NCBI GenBank assembly: GCA_023430775.1
Contig: JAEYYY010000764.1
Location: 1-13,426, forward strand
Direction of reading: 5' to 3'
Length of the DNA stretch: 13,426 bases
DNA from: Pseudomonadota bacterium
Lineage (GTDB): Bacteria; Myxococcota_A; Polyangia; Haliangiales; Haliangiaceae
Below the pieces are notes generated by a model. It searched no databases and had not been told where the DNA came from. It saw only the letters and a program-made list of their open reading frames with translations. A program made the position numbers and the translations under genes. Below are positions 6,850 through 12,974 of this stretch, piece by piece (the first letter of the stretch is position 1; each line of letters begins with the position of its first letter).

Positions 6850-7670
6850 TAACCGCGCCCCGGCACCACCGCGAGGATGCCGTCGGCGCCGGCCTCGCTG
6901 AGCGCGCCACGCAACCGCCGCACGACCTGGCGCACGTTCTCCTCGTTCGCGTACTTCGATTGCCACGGCAAGTCGCGCGCGAGTTGCTTGGTGGCGACGC
7001 AGCCGCGCGCCGCCGCCGGCGAGTCGGCCTCGGCTTGCGCGCGCACGCACAGCGTCCGCAGCAGCTGGAACTCGAGCGGCGCGAGCGCGTGCTCCTTCCA
7101 CGCCGTGGTGCCGGGTGCACGCGCGAGCAACGCACCGCCCGTCGTGGTCTCGCTGCCGCCGACCAGGCACAGCTCGTTGCCACCCTGCGGACCGAACACG
7201 TAGCGCACCAGGCCACTACCCGCCGCGGCGGTCTCCATCGTCGGCGGTGCGGCCGGCTCCTCGGCCACCTCGGCGAGGAACCAGAACGCGACGTCGCCGA
7301 CCTTGAGGATGGCGCGCGGCGGTACCGCCACCTTGCCCTGCGCCTTGACGCCGTCGACGAAGGTGCCGTTGCGGCTACCGAGGTCGCGCACCGTCCAGCC
7401 GGCGTCGGTCTTCTTGAGCTCGGCATTCGCGCGCGACACCGAGGCGGCGAGCACGACGATCTGACCCTCGTGGTTGCGACCGATCACCGACTTCTCGGCG
7501 ACCGCGTGCGCCGTCCCGAAGCCGTCGACCAGCCAGGCATCTGCGTCCATCGCGGCGACGGTCGATCGCAGGTGATCCTGGATCAACCCCTCGCAAGGCG
7601 ACACCTCTCCGGCGCAGCGCCGGCACAGCGATCCGAGCTCCGAACCCGCACCACAGACGAGACACGCCAT
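6816..7670 (-). CDS. Zn-ribbon + FHA domain + winged-helix DNA-binding regulator
   Basis: The 284-aa protein has three parts. A zinc ribbon lies at 3-19 (Cys3-x2-Cys6 and Cys16-x2-Cys19). An FHA domain follows at about 46-130, with GR at 64-65, SR at 79-80 and GSRNGTFVDG at 98-107; FHA domains bind phosphothreonine peptides. The last part, about 195-282, resembles an OmpR/PhoB-type winged helix: APLEFQLLRTL, a central ENVRQVVRRLRGAL recognition-helix-like segment, and a terminal PGRGYYL wing. The usual SRxH histidine of FHA is Asn82 here. The protein is therefore probably a phospho-dependent transcription factor read out by a Ser/Thr kinase, with the kinase at 4881-6494 the natural candidate. 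It diverges by 79 bases from the radical SAM/protease gene run and could control it. The start has an AGG four bases upstream. Domain calls are from motifs by eye. Confidence 0.85.
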   Translation of the reverse strand: MACLVCGAGSELGSLCRRCAGEVSPCEGLIQDHLRSTVAAMDADAWLVDGFGTAHAVAEKSVIGRNHEGQIVVLAASVSRANAELKKTDAGWTVRDLGSRNGTFVDGVKAQGKVAVPPRAILKVGDVAFWFLAEVAEEPAAPPTMETAAAGSGLVRYVFGPQGGNELCLVGGSETTTGGALLARAPGTTAWKEHALAPLEFQLLRTLCVRAQAEADSPAAARGCVATKQLARDLPWQSKYANEENVRQVVRRLRGALSEAGADGILAVVPGRGYYLSCPVTVSR

Positions 7671-7749
7671 TGACCTGCGATCGAATCACTGTCGTCGGCC
7701 GGGCACAAGTCCTCCAGAGGCTCGCTTTGCAGCGTCGCGATCGCCTCGT
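7671..7749. promoter_or_regulatory. Divergent spacer between FHA regulator and radical SAM gene
   Basis: This 79-base gap between two outward-facing genes must contain the 5' ends of both. I see a GCGATCGC palindrome near 7736-7743 but no confident promoter. The short shared region makes autoregulation plus control of the plus-strand genes plausible. Confidence 0.4.
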
Positions 7750-8355
7750 ATGCTGCACGGCATGTTGCGGGTGGCGACCATCGTCGTGGACACCGAGGCA
7801 GAGGGCCCCGGGCGTCGCCTCGCGCTGTGGGTCCAGGGCTGCACGATCCGTTGCCCGGGTTGCTGCAACCCCGAGATGTTCACCAAGGCCGGCGGCAAGG
7901 ACATGACCGTCGACGAGGTGCTCGCGAAGCTCCCCGCCGACGTCGAGGGCGTATCGATCCTCGGCGGCGAGCCGTTCGAGCAGGCCGCCGAGGTCGCGGC
8001 GTTCGCGCGCGGCGTGCGGGCGCGCGGCAAGACCGTGATGGTGTATTCCGGATACACGCTCGGCGAGCTGCGCGAGCAGGCGGTGACCAATCCCGCCGTC
8101 ACGGAGCTCCTCGATGTCGTCGACCTGCTGGTCGACGGTCGCTACGATCGCGACAAGGCGGAGCCACCACCACCGCTCGGTCGCCGCTGGCTCGGCTCGA
8201 CCAACCAGGTGATGCACTTTCTGACTCCCGCGTATTCGGCGGACGACCCGCGAATGCGTGGCGCCAACACTGTCGAGATCCACTGGCGCGACGGTAAGCT
8301 CGTCGTCAACGGGTGGCCCGCAGGCGCTGCGGGTCTGGTCCGCCGAACGAAGTGA
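7750..8355 (+). CDS. Radical SAM / 4Fe-4S activating-enzyme-like protein (NrdG/PflA type)
   Basis: This 201-aa protein carries the cluster motif Cys31-x3-Cys35-x2-Cys38 inside QGCTIRCPGCCNP, with an additional Cys39. It also has a SAM-binding LGGEPF at 71-76 and a late GSTNQ at 149-153, all in the order seen in anaerobic ribonucleotide-reductase activases. Such enzymes cleave S-adenosylmethionine to a 5'-deoxyadenosyl radical and install a glycyl radical or modify a peptide. No glycyl-radical enzyme lies in the window, so the usual substrate is missing. The gene instead heads the run leading to the FtsH-like protease, seven bases before the next start, which points to a dedicated role in that system. 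Translation may begin at Met1 (7750) or Met5 (7762); no strong ribosome site decides. Length is slightly above a typical NrdG. The fold is certain; the substrate is unknown. Confidence 0.88.
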   Translation: MLHGMLRVATIVVDTEAEGPGRRLALWVQGCTIRCPGCCNPEMFTKAGGKDMTVDEVLAKLPADVEGVSILGGEPFEQAAEVAAFARGVRARGKTVMVYSGYTLGELREQAVTNPAVTELLDVVDLLVDGRYDRDKAEPPPPLGRRWLGSTNQVMHFLTPAYSADDPRMRGANTVEIHWRDGKLVVNGWPAGAAGLVRRTK

Positions 8356-8362
8356 GCTAGCC

Positions 8363-9460
8363 ATGGCGCGTCAAGACGATGATGACGACGAGCTGATCGA
8401 GCTCGACGACGATCAGATCGAAGAGGTCTCTCCGCTGCCCCAGGTCGCGCAGAGCGAGGCCGACATCCTGATGATGGCGCGCGCGCTGGTCGCCGGGCCG
8501 GACTCGAACGATGACATCTGGTCGCTGCTCTGTGCGTCGCGCCAGCTGCCGGCGAAGATCGGGACGACGTGCGAGCGCCTGCTGTCCGAGACGCTGACCC
8601 AGAGCTGGCGCGCACTGTGGCAGCGCGGCGGCACCAAGCCGCGGCTCTCGCATGTCGGCGCACGCGGCCGGCTATGGGAGCGCTACCAGCCCACCGATCT
8701 GAAGTTCTCCGCGCAGTCGCTCCAGTTCCTGCGCTGGCTCGTCACCACGCCGTTCTCGGCCCCGGCCTCGACGCTCAAGGGCCTGCCGGCGGCGAAGCTC
8801 GAGCTCGGCGATCAGCTGCTGGTGTACTTCGCACTCGATGCGTCGCGCGCCACGCCCGCGTTGCGCGTCATCGCCTCGCAGCCGTTCGTCCACGCGGCGC
8901 CGCTCGCCTGGCTCGGCTTCGCCCCGTACATGACGGGTGGGAAGATTCCCGAGTTCGATAGCCTGACCACGGGCGCGGGTCCGATCATCATCGAGGCGCT
9001 GCAGGAGGAGATCGCGAGGCGCTGGCAGGCCGGCGAGGTCGCGAAGCGATCGATGACCGATCCGGCCGAGCTCGTAGCGATCGGCACCGCGCAGGATGGG
9101 GTGCTCGACGGCTTCCTCGACGCCTGCGACAAGCGCGGCCGCCGCGACCTGGCGACGTTCGTGCTCGACGCGGTGCACCCGCTGATCGAGCGCAACATCA
9201 TCCCCGCCCCGGGTCAGCTCGATCCCACCGCACCGCTGTCGGTACGCGCCGGCGCCCGCGCGAGTGGTGGCTCGCTGCTCCGGGCGCTGATCCGGTGGAG
9301 CGAATGGGATGCCCAGCATCGCGGCGTTCGCTTCATCGATGACAACTACCAGTCCGCGCAGGTCCTGCTCGGCCGGTTCGAGAAGATCGGCTCTGCGGGT
9401 GTCGCAAAGGTTCAGGGTTGGCTGTTCGACCTGACGTCGCTGCAGCCAACTGCGAACTAG
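8363..9460 (+). CDS. Unrecognised 365-aa protein with acidic N-terminus, protease-system partner
   Basis: I do not recognise this family. Residues 5-22 are almost entirely Asp/Glu with a few Ile/Leu, a likely flexible docking tail. From about 30 to 360 the protein looks globular, mostly helical and soluble. It has no signal peptide, no TM segment and no obvious catalytic motif, with Trp-rich stretches at 53, 82-86 and 105. The ATG at 8363 was preferred over an in-frame ATG at 8258, because the longer form would overlap 98 bases of the radical SAM gene with low-complexity sequence and the real acidic start follows CTAGCC. It lies between the radical SAM gene and the coiled-coil/protease pair, all on one strand, and is probably an accessory or substrate-recognition subunit. 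It may correspond to one of the X domains of reported FtsH-centred systems. That is a guess to test by profile search. Confidence 0.8.
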   Translation: MARQDDDDDELIELDDDQIEEVSPLPQVAQSEADILMMARALVAGPDSNDDIWSLLCASRQLPAKIGTTCERLLSETLTQSWRALWQRGGTKPRLSHVGARGRLWERYQPTDLKFSAQSLQFLRWLVTTPFSAPASTLKGLPAAKLELGDQLLVYFALDASRATPALRVIASQPFVHAAPLAWLGFAPYMTGGKIPEFDSLTTGAGPIIIEALQEEIARRWQAGEVAKRSMTDPAELVAIGTAQDGVLDGFLDACDKRGRRDLATFVLDAVHPLIERNIIPAPGQLDPTAPLSVRAGARASGGSLLRALIRWSEWDAQHRGVRFIDDNYQSAQVLLGRFEKIGSAGVAKVQGWLFDLTSLQPTAN

Positions 9461-9490
9461 CGGACAGGTGCTACAGTCCTCGCTCGGTCC

Positions 9491-9496
9491 GGAGGG
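9491..9496 (+). promoter_or_regulatory. Ribosome binding site of the coiled-coil protein gene
   Basis: GGAGGG lies seven bases before the ATG at 9504 and fixes that start. The longer in-frame ATG at 9468 would translate through this site and has no comparable signal. Confidence 0.7.
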
Positions 9497-9503
9497 TACT
9501 CAG

Positions 9504-10064
9504 ATGAGTCGTGCAATTCAGATTCGCGTGTCGGAGTCGGTAGTTCGCACTGTTCACGTCGAGGACGGCGTGCAGTCGCCGCTCGAGATGTTGCCGATCC
9601 TCGCCCCCGACCGGATGGGCGAGCTGCTCGCCAAGGAGCTCGAGGAGCAGGGCTTCACGCGCGATGGCGACAAGGCGATCCGCGAGGACGCCGATGGCAT
9701 CACCATCGAGGTCGACCTCAAGACCGCCACGGTGACCGCCCGGATCGCCGCCGAGAAGAAGCTCGAGGAGTCGATCGATCGGCGCGCCAGCGTCGGCGTC
9801 GAGCGTCAGGAGCAGGCCGAGAAGAACCTGCGCGACGACGTCATCCGCGAGCTCGACGATCGGCTGGCCGCGCGCACCGAGGCGCTCCGCAAGGAGGTCA
9901 CCGGCAAGCTCGAGAAGAAGCTCGGCGATCTCAAGAAGGAGCTCGACGGTGCGGTCGGTCGCGCCACGGTCGAGGCGCTGACCGAGCGCGCGCGGTCGCT
10001 CGGCAACGTGCAGTCGGTGGTCGAGGACGAGGCCGGCAACGTCACGATCAAGGTGAAGCTGTGA
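9504..10064 (+). CDS. Coiled-coil protein translationally coupled to the FtsH-like protease
   Basis: The 186-aa product has three parts. Residues 1-80 form a small alpha/beta domain ending in strands (GITIEVDLKTATVTARI). Residues 83-165 are a long charged coiled coil with heptad Leu/Ala and many Glu/Lys/Arg. A C-terminal strand pair lies at 168-186 (VVEDEAGNVTIKVKL). No signal peptide or TM segment is present. Its stop codon overlaps the GTG start of the protease gene (GTGA at 10061-10064), indicating tight coupling and probably a fixed subunit ratio. The C-terminal hairpin recalls the short beta-rich DUF2997/DUF1257 proteins that accompany Ycf46-like AAA proteins, but the match is weak. It may be an adaptor that oligomerises around the protease ring. 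Function not established. Confidence 0.82.
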   Translation: MSRAIQIRVSESVVRTVHVEDGVQSPLEMLPILAPDRMGELLAKELEEQGFTRDGDKAIREDADGITIEVDLKTATVTARIAAEKKLEESIDRRASVGVERQEQAEKNLRDDVIRELDDRLAARTEALRKEVTGKLEKKLGDLKKELDGAVGRATVEALTERARSLGNVQSVVEDEAGNVTIKVKL

Positions 10065-12196
10065 GCAGAGTCCTCGCAGAGACCGAGCTGGCGGCGGAGC
10101 TGTCTCCGTTCGCGGCGGTCGATGCGGCGTACCCCGCCGAGATCACCCGCTGCTACGAGGCGCTGCGTCGCCGCCTGCCCGTGCTCATCGAGTGCGAGAA
10201 GGAGCTCGCGCCGTTCCTCTATCGCTCGATCCGCGAGCGCCTGAAGGTCGACGGCGCGCGCTGCCTCTATCTCGATGGTCGCGCCGCTCAGGATCTGCCG
10301 CCGCCGCCGCCCGGCTCGAACCTGGTGGGCGCGATGATCCACCAGATCCGCGAGGTCGTGCGCGGCGCCGTCGGCGAGCGCATCATCGTGCTGCCGCACA
10401 TCGACATCCTGACCAGCGCCGGTGGTGGTGGTGGCCTGACCGCCGAGGCGCGCGAGGTCATCCCCCTGCTCTACGAGAACCCGGAGGTGCTCTGGCTCGG
10501 GTTCAAGGATCCGTCGTTCGGCTTGCCGAAGGCGATCGAAAATCTATTTCCGCACTGGGAGTCGATCATCGGCGTGCCGCGCGATCGGCTGCGCTACCTG
10601 ATCACCCAGCGCGAGGCCCGCAAGCTCGGCCGCGGCTTCGATCAGTACAACCTCTACAAGCACGTCTCCGGCGTCAACGCCGTCCGGCTGCGCCGCCTGC
10701 TCGGCTCGCTGCAGGGCGAGGACTACCCGGCCGATCCCAAGCTCGCGCTCGCGCAGCTGCGCACCGCCACGCTGTCGAACGACGTCCAGCTGCCGTCGGT
10801 CGATGTCGACAAGGACATCGGTGGCTACACGCAGACCAAGGATCGGCTGAAGGCGGAGATCCTCACCATCCTCCAGGCCAAGGACAAGGCCAACGACCCC
10901 GAGCAGATCAAGCGCATGGAGTCCCTGATCCCGCGCGGCATGATCTTCTGGGGCCCGCCGGGCACTGGCAAGACGCTGTTCGCGAAGGCGATGGCCACGT
11001 CGCTCGGCGCCGCCGTGCAGATCGTGTCCGGGCCCGAGCTCAAGAGCAAGTGGGTCGGCGAGTCCGAAGAGAACCTGCGCGCCGTGTTCGTCAAGGCGCG
11101 GCAGTCGGCACCGTCGGTGATCGTGTTCGACGAGCTCGACTCCTTCGCTTCCGCGCGCGGCACGTACACCGGCTCGGGTGTCGAGCACTCGATGGTCAAC
11201 CAGCTGCTCACCGAGATGGACGGCTTCCGCAAGGAAGAGCTGGTGTTCGTCGTCGGCACCACGAACTTCGTCGAGTCGCTCGATCCGGCGCTGATGCGCC
11301 CGGGCCGCTTCGAGTTCGCGCTGCACATTCCTTACCCGAATGAAGAGGATCGCCGCGCGATCATCAACGTCCACAACAAGCGCCTCGGCTGCGAGATGAC
11401 CGAGGCGGCGATCGAGCACGCCGTCAAGCGCACCGACGAGCCGGTCCCCGGCCCGACGGGCGGCATGCACTACTCCGGCGATCACATCCAGGCGCTGTGC
11501 CGCCAGATCGCGCGTACGCGGCTGCGCGAAGGCATCGAGGCGCCGTCGACGCCCGAGACGATCGACGAGGCGATCGAGAAGTACATGGACAAGCCGAAGC
11601 TGACGTCGGCCGAGGAGGTCGTCGTCGCCACGCACGAGGCCGGTCACGCGGTGACCGCGCTCGCCTGCAAGCACGCACCGCCGATCGATCGGATCTCGAT
11701 CCGCGGCGATATCGGTGGCGCGCTCGGCTACGTCAAGCACGCCGAGGCCGCGCATCGCTACGTCGTCACCCACGCGCAGATGCGCGACAAGATCTGCACG
11801 CTGTTCGGTGGCCGCGAGGCCGAGGTCCTGCTGTGCGATGGCGTGTCGATCGGCTCGTCGAGCGATATCCACCACGCCACGTCGATCGCCCGCGCGCTCG
11901 TCGAGGAGTACGGCGAAGGCACCGGCGAGGCGGGCATCGTCCACTGGGCGTTCGACCAGCGCGTCCCGGTCTCGGAGCACGCTCGGTCGAAGGTCGACCA
12001 GGCGATCCACGTCATCCTCGAGGCCGAACGCAAGCGGGCCGCCGAGCTGCTCGTCACCCACAAGGCGCTGCTGATCGCGCTGCGCGATCTGCTGCTCGAG
12101 AAGAAGGTGCTCGATCGCAGCGCCTTCGCGCACCTCGCACCTGCCAAGACGTCCACGCCGGCGCCGCTACCTCCGGCGGCCCCGCCCGGGGAATAG
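10061..12196 (+). CDS. Soluble FtsH-like AAA+ zinc metalloprotease with extra N-terminal degenerate ATPase-like module
   Basis: The 711-aa protein joins an active AAA+ ATPase to an M41 (FtsH) peptidase. Walker A GPPGTGKT is at 298-305 and Walker B VIVFDELD at 353-360. Sensor Asn402 and the Arg-finger pair Arg413/Arg416 (LMRPGRF) follow. The pore loop KWVGES at 330-335 is closer to Cdc48-type proteins than to the FVGVGA loop of FtsH. The protease site HEAGH is at 525-529, with third zinc ligand Asp602 in SSSDIHHAT. FtsH normally has two N-terminal TM helices; here there are none. Instead residues 1-240 look like an ATPase fold without Walker A, with a degenerate second motif IIVLPHID at 108-115, as in tandem-AAA Ycf46-like proteins. 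The GTG start overlaps the preceding stop, with AGGTG at 10051-10055 as ribosome site. It probably unfolds and degrades cytosolic substrates chosen by the neighbouring partner proteins. The C-terminus is Pro/Ala-rich. Confidence 0.93.
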   Translation: MSRVLAETELAAELSPFAAVDAAYPAEITRCYEALRRRLPVLIECEKELAPFLYRSIRERLKVDGARCLYLDGRAAQDLPPPPPGSNLVGAMIHQIREVVRGAVGERIIVLPHIDILTSAGGGGGLTAEAREVIPLLYENPEVLWLGFKDPSFGLPKAIENLFPHWESIIGVPRDRLRYLITQREARKLGRGFDQYNLYKHVSGVNAVRLRRLLGSLQGEDYPADPKLALAQLRTATLSNDVQLPSVDVDKDIGGYTQTKDRLKAEILTILQAKDKANDPEQIKRMESLIPRGMIFWGPPGTGKTLFAKAMATSLGAAVQIVSGPELKSKWVGESEENLRAVFVKARQSAPSVIVFDELDSFASARGTYTGSGVEHSMVNQLLTEMDGFRKEELVFVVGTTNFVESLDPALMRPGRFEFALHIPYPNEEDRRAIINVHNKRLGCEMTEAAIEHAVKRTDEPVPGPTGGMHYSGDHIQALCRQIARTRLREGIEAPSTPETIDEAIEKYMDKPKLTSAEEVVVATHEAGHAVTALACKHAPPIDRISIRGDIGGALGYVKHAEAAHRYVVTHAQMRDKICTLFGGREAEVLLCDGVSIGSSSDIHHATSIARALVEEYGEGTGEAGIVHWAFDQRVPVSEHARSKVDQAIHVILEAERKRAAELLVTHKALLIALRDLLLEKKVLDRSAFAHLAPAKTSTPAPLPPAAPPGE

Positions 12197-12201
12197 AAAA
12201 G

Positions 12202-12208
12202 AAAAGGG
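12202..12208 (+). promoter_or_regulatory. Ribosome binding site of the 84-aa protein gene
   Basis: AAAAGGG lies seven bases before the ATG at 12216, inside an unusually A-rich 19-base stretch (12192-12210) of an otherwise GC-rich region. The A-rich leader may favour strong translation of the small protein relative to the protease. Confidence 0.6.
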
Positions 12209-12215
12209 TTAATCC

Positions 12216-12470
12216 ATGCCGTCCGAGCTCACACTCCGTCTCCGCGTCGATCCCGTCACCGGCAAGCGCGAGGTCGTCGTCGATTACACCAGCGATGCGG
12301 ATGCCCTCCCCATCGAGCACGAGGACGAGCACCGCCGGCTCGCCGGCAAGGTCATCGAAGGCGGCCTCGGCAACAAGGGCGTGGTCGTCACCCGCCCCGA
12401 AGAAGCGCCGGCAGGTCAAACACCTGCGGGCGAGCAGCCGCAGCAGCAAGGCGTCACGAACAAGGGCTGA
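12216..12470 (+). CDS. Small 84-aa beta-hairpin/helix protein of the protease operon (DUF2997-like?)
   Basis: Residues 3-24 form a predicted beta-hairpin (LTLRLRVDP-turn-GKREVVVDY). Residues 34-49 (EHEDEHRRLAGKVIEGG) form a charged helix with His35 and His39, then a short strand GVVVTR at 55-60. The last 24 residues are low-complexity Gln/Pro/Gly. The strand-strand-helix outline resembles the short DUF2997-type proteins found beside Ycf46-like AAA genes, but I cannot confirm membership. It starts 19 bases after the protease stop with a strong ribosome site, so it belongs to the same transcript. It may be an adaptor or a tag-like substrate for the protease. No signal peptide, TM segment or catalytic motif is visible. 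Confidence 0.72.
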   Translation: MPSELTLRLRVDPVTGKREVVVDYTSDADALPIEHEDEHRRLAGKVIEGGLGNKGVVVTRPEEAPAGQTPAGEQPQQQGVTNKG

Positions 12471-12490
12471 TCATCCAGCGTTAGGATCCT

Positions 12491-12730
12491 GTGAGCTATC
12501 GGGACGATGGCGATGCCCTGCTCGCGCGGAACGCGGCGCTCGAGGCCGAGAACGCGCGGCTCCGCGAGGAGAACGACAAGCTCAAGGCGCCGCCCGAAGA
12601 ATCGACGGCGCTGGCGCGAACGACCCCGCAGTCGATCGACGTGCCGAAGCAGCGCTGGTACGTGCGTGGGCTTCAGGTGATCGTCTGGATCGCGGCGATC
12701 GTGATCGCGATCCTGACCGGCGTGCTGTAG
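12491..12730 (+). CDS. Small tail-anchored coiled-coil membrane protein
   Basis: The 79-aa product starts with GTG at 12491, preceded by AGGA five bases upstream. Residues 9-32 are a leucine-zipper-like coiled coil (LLARNAALEAENARLREEND, then KLK). A Pro/Thr-rich linker follows at 33-55 and then a single hydrophobic helix at about 61-78 that ends the protein. This is a C-terminal tail anchor with the coiled coil in the cytosol. The gene is 20 bases after the 84-aa gene and closes the plus-strand run. Because the FtsH-like protease here lacks TM helices, this protein could tether it or its coiled-coil partner to the membrane. That is inference. Its end lies only three bases from the convergent peptide gene. 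Confidence 0.68.
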   Translation: MSYRDDGDALLARNAALEAENARLREENDKLKAPPEESTALARTTPQSIDVPKQRWYVRGLQVIVWIAAIVIAILTGVL

Positions 12731-12733
12731 CGA

Positions 12734-12883
12734 TCAATCCTCGCTGAGGTCGAGCCCGCCGGCCGACTTCACCGGCTTGACGTAGATGACGTTTGCCCCG
12801 CCGACGACACGGTGGAGGTCCCCGGTGGAGATCGGCTTGATCGTGGTGGTGGGCTTCGCCTGCTGACGCGTGGATTTCTTCAT
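12734..12883 (-). CDS. 49-aa peptide with double-glycine-type leader, candidate RiPP/bacteriocin precursor
   Basis: The peptide begins MKKSTRQQAK and contains a leader-like stretch ISTGDLHRVVGG at 18-29, matching the general pattern of double-Gly leaders (hydrophobic/Leu positions before GG) cut by peptidase-containing exporters. The putative core is the last 20 residues, starting Ala30-Asn31 and ending LDLSED. It has no Cys, so lanthionine or sactionine bridges are excluded. It contains Tyr, Lys, Ser and acidic residues. No transporter, protease or modifying enzyme is adjacent, so it would be an orphan precursor; the radical SAM gene is about 4.4 kb away and not obviously linked. The ribosome site is weak, and the gene is less GC-rich than its neighbours. 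The start was chosen because the same frame runs open further upstream only as antisense to, and out of frame with, the desulfurase gene. Confidence 0.6.
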   Translation of the reverse strand: MKKSTRQQAKPTTTIKPISTGDLHRVVGGANVIYVKPVKSAGGLDLSED

Positions 12884-12930
12884 CCGCGATAGCCTAGTCA
12901 CGCGCGCGGCGAATGCACGCTCGATCGTCA

Positions 12931-12972
12931 TGGACCCGTGATGGTCCAGGTGGTCCAGGGCAATGGTCCACC
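12931..12972 (-). terminator. Two adjacent hairpins after the cysteine desulfurase gene
   Basis: Read on the minus strand, the first hairpin starts three bases after the desulfurase stop (plus 12972-12949). It pairs GGTGG with CCACC and CCA with TGG across one mismatch and a short loop. The second (plus 12948-12931) pairs TGGACC with GGTCCA around a 6-base loop. No T-run follows. TGGTCCA occurs three times here (12942, 12951, 12964). Terminator is the likeliest role, but an operator or a leader structure for the peptide gene is possible. Confidence 0.4.
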
Positions 12973-12974
12973 GG

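Noticed and set aside
8258..8362. Longer start for the 365-aa protein
   Set aside because: It would add 35 low-complexity residues overlapping the radical SAM gene. The ATG at 8363 fits the gene junction better.
9468..9503. Longer start for the 186-aa coiled-coil protein
   Set aside because: A clear GGAGGG site directly precedes the internal ATG at 9504.
10544..12133. Minus-strand 529-codon open frame
   Set aside because: Antisense shadow of the protease gene, whose AAA and M41 motifs are unambiguous.
10061..12196. Housekeeping FtsH assignment
   Set aside because: No TM helices, an extra N-terminal module, a Cdc48-like pore loop and partner genes do not fit canonical FtsH.
7750..12883. Radical SAM gene as maturase for the double-Gly peptide
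   Set aside because: The two are about 4.4 kb apart on opposite strands, and the protein lacks a SPASM-like extension or RRE domain typical of peptide maturases. Not excluded, but unsupported.
12949..12972. CRISPR-like or transposon repeat
   Set aside because: The repeat unit is only seven bases with irregular spacing, with no spacer structure, transposase or target-site duplication.
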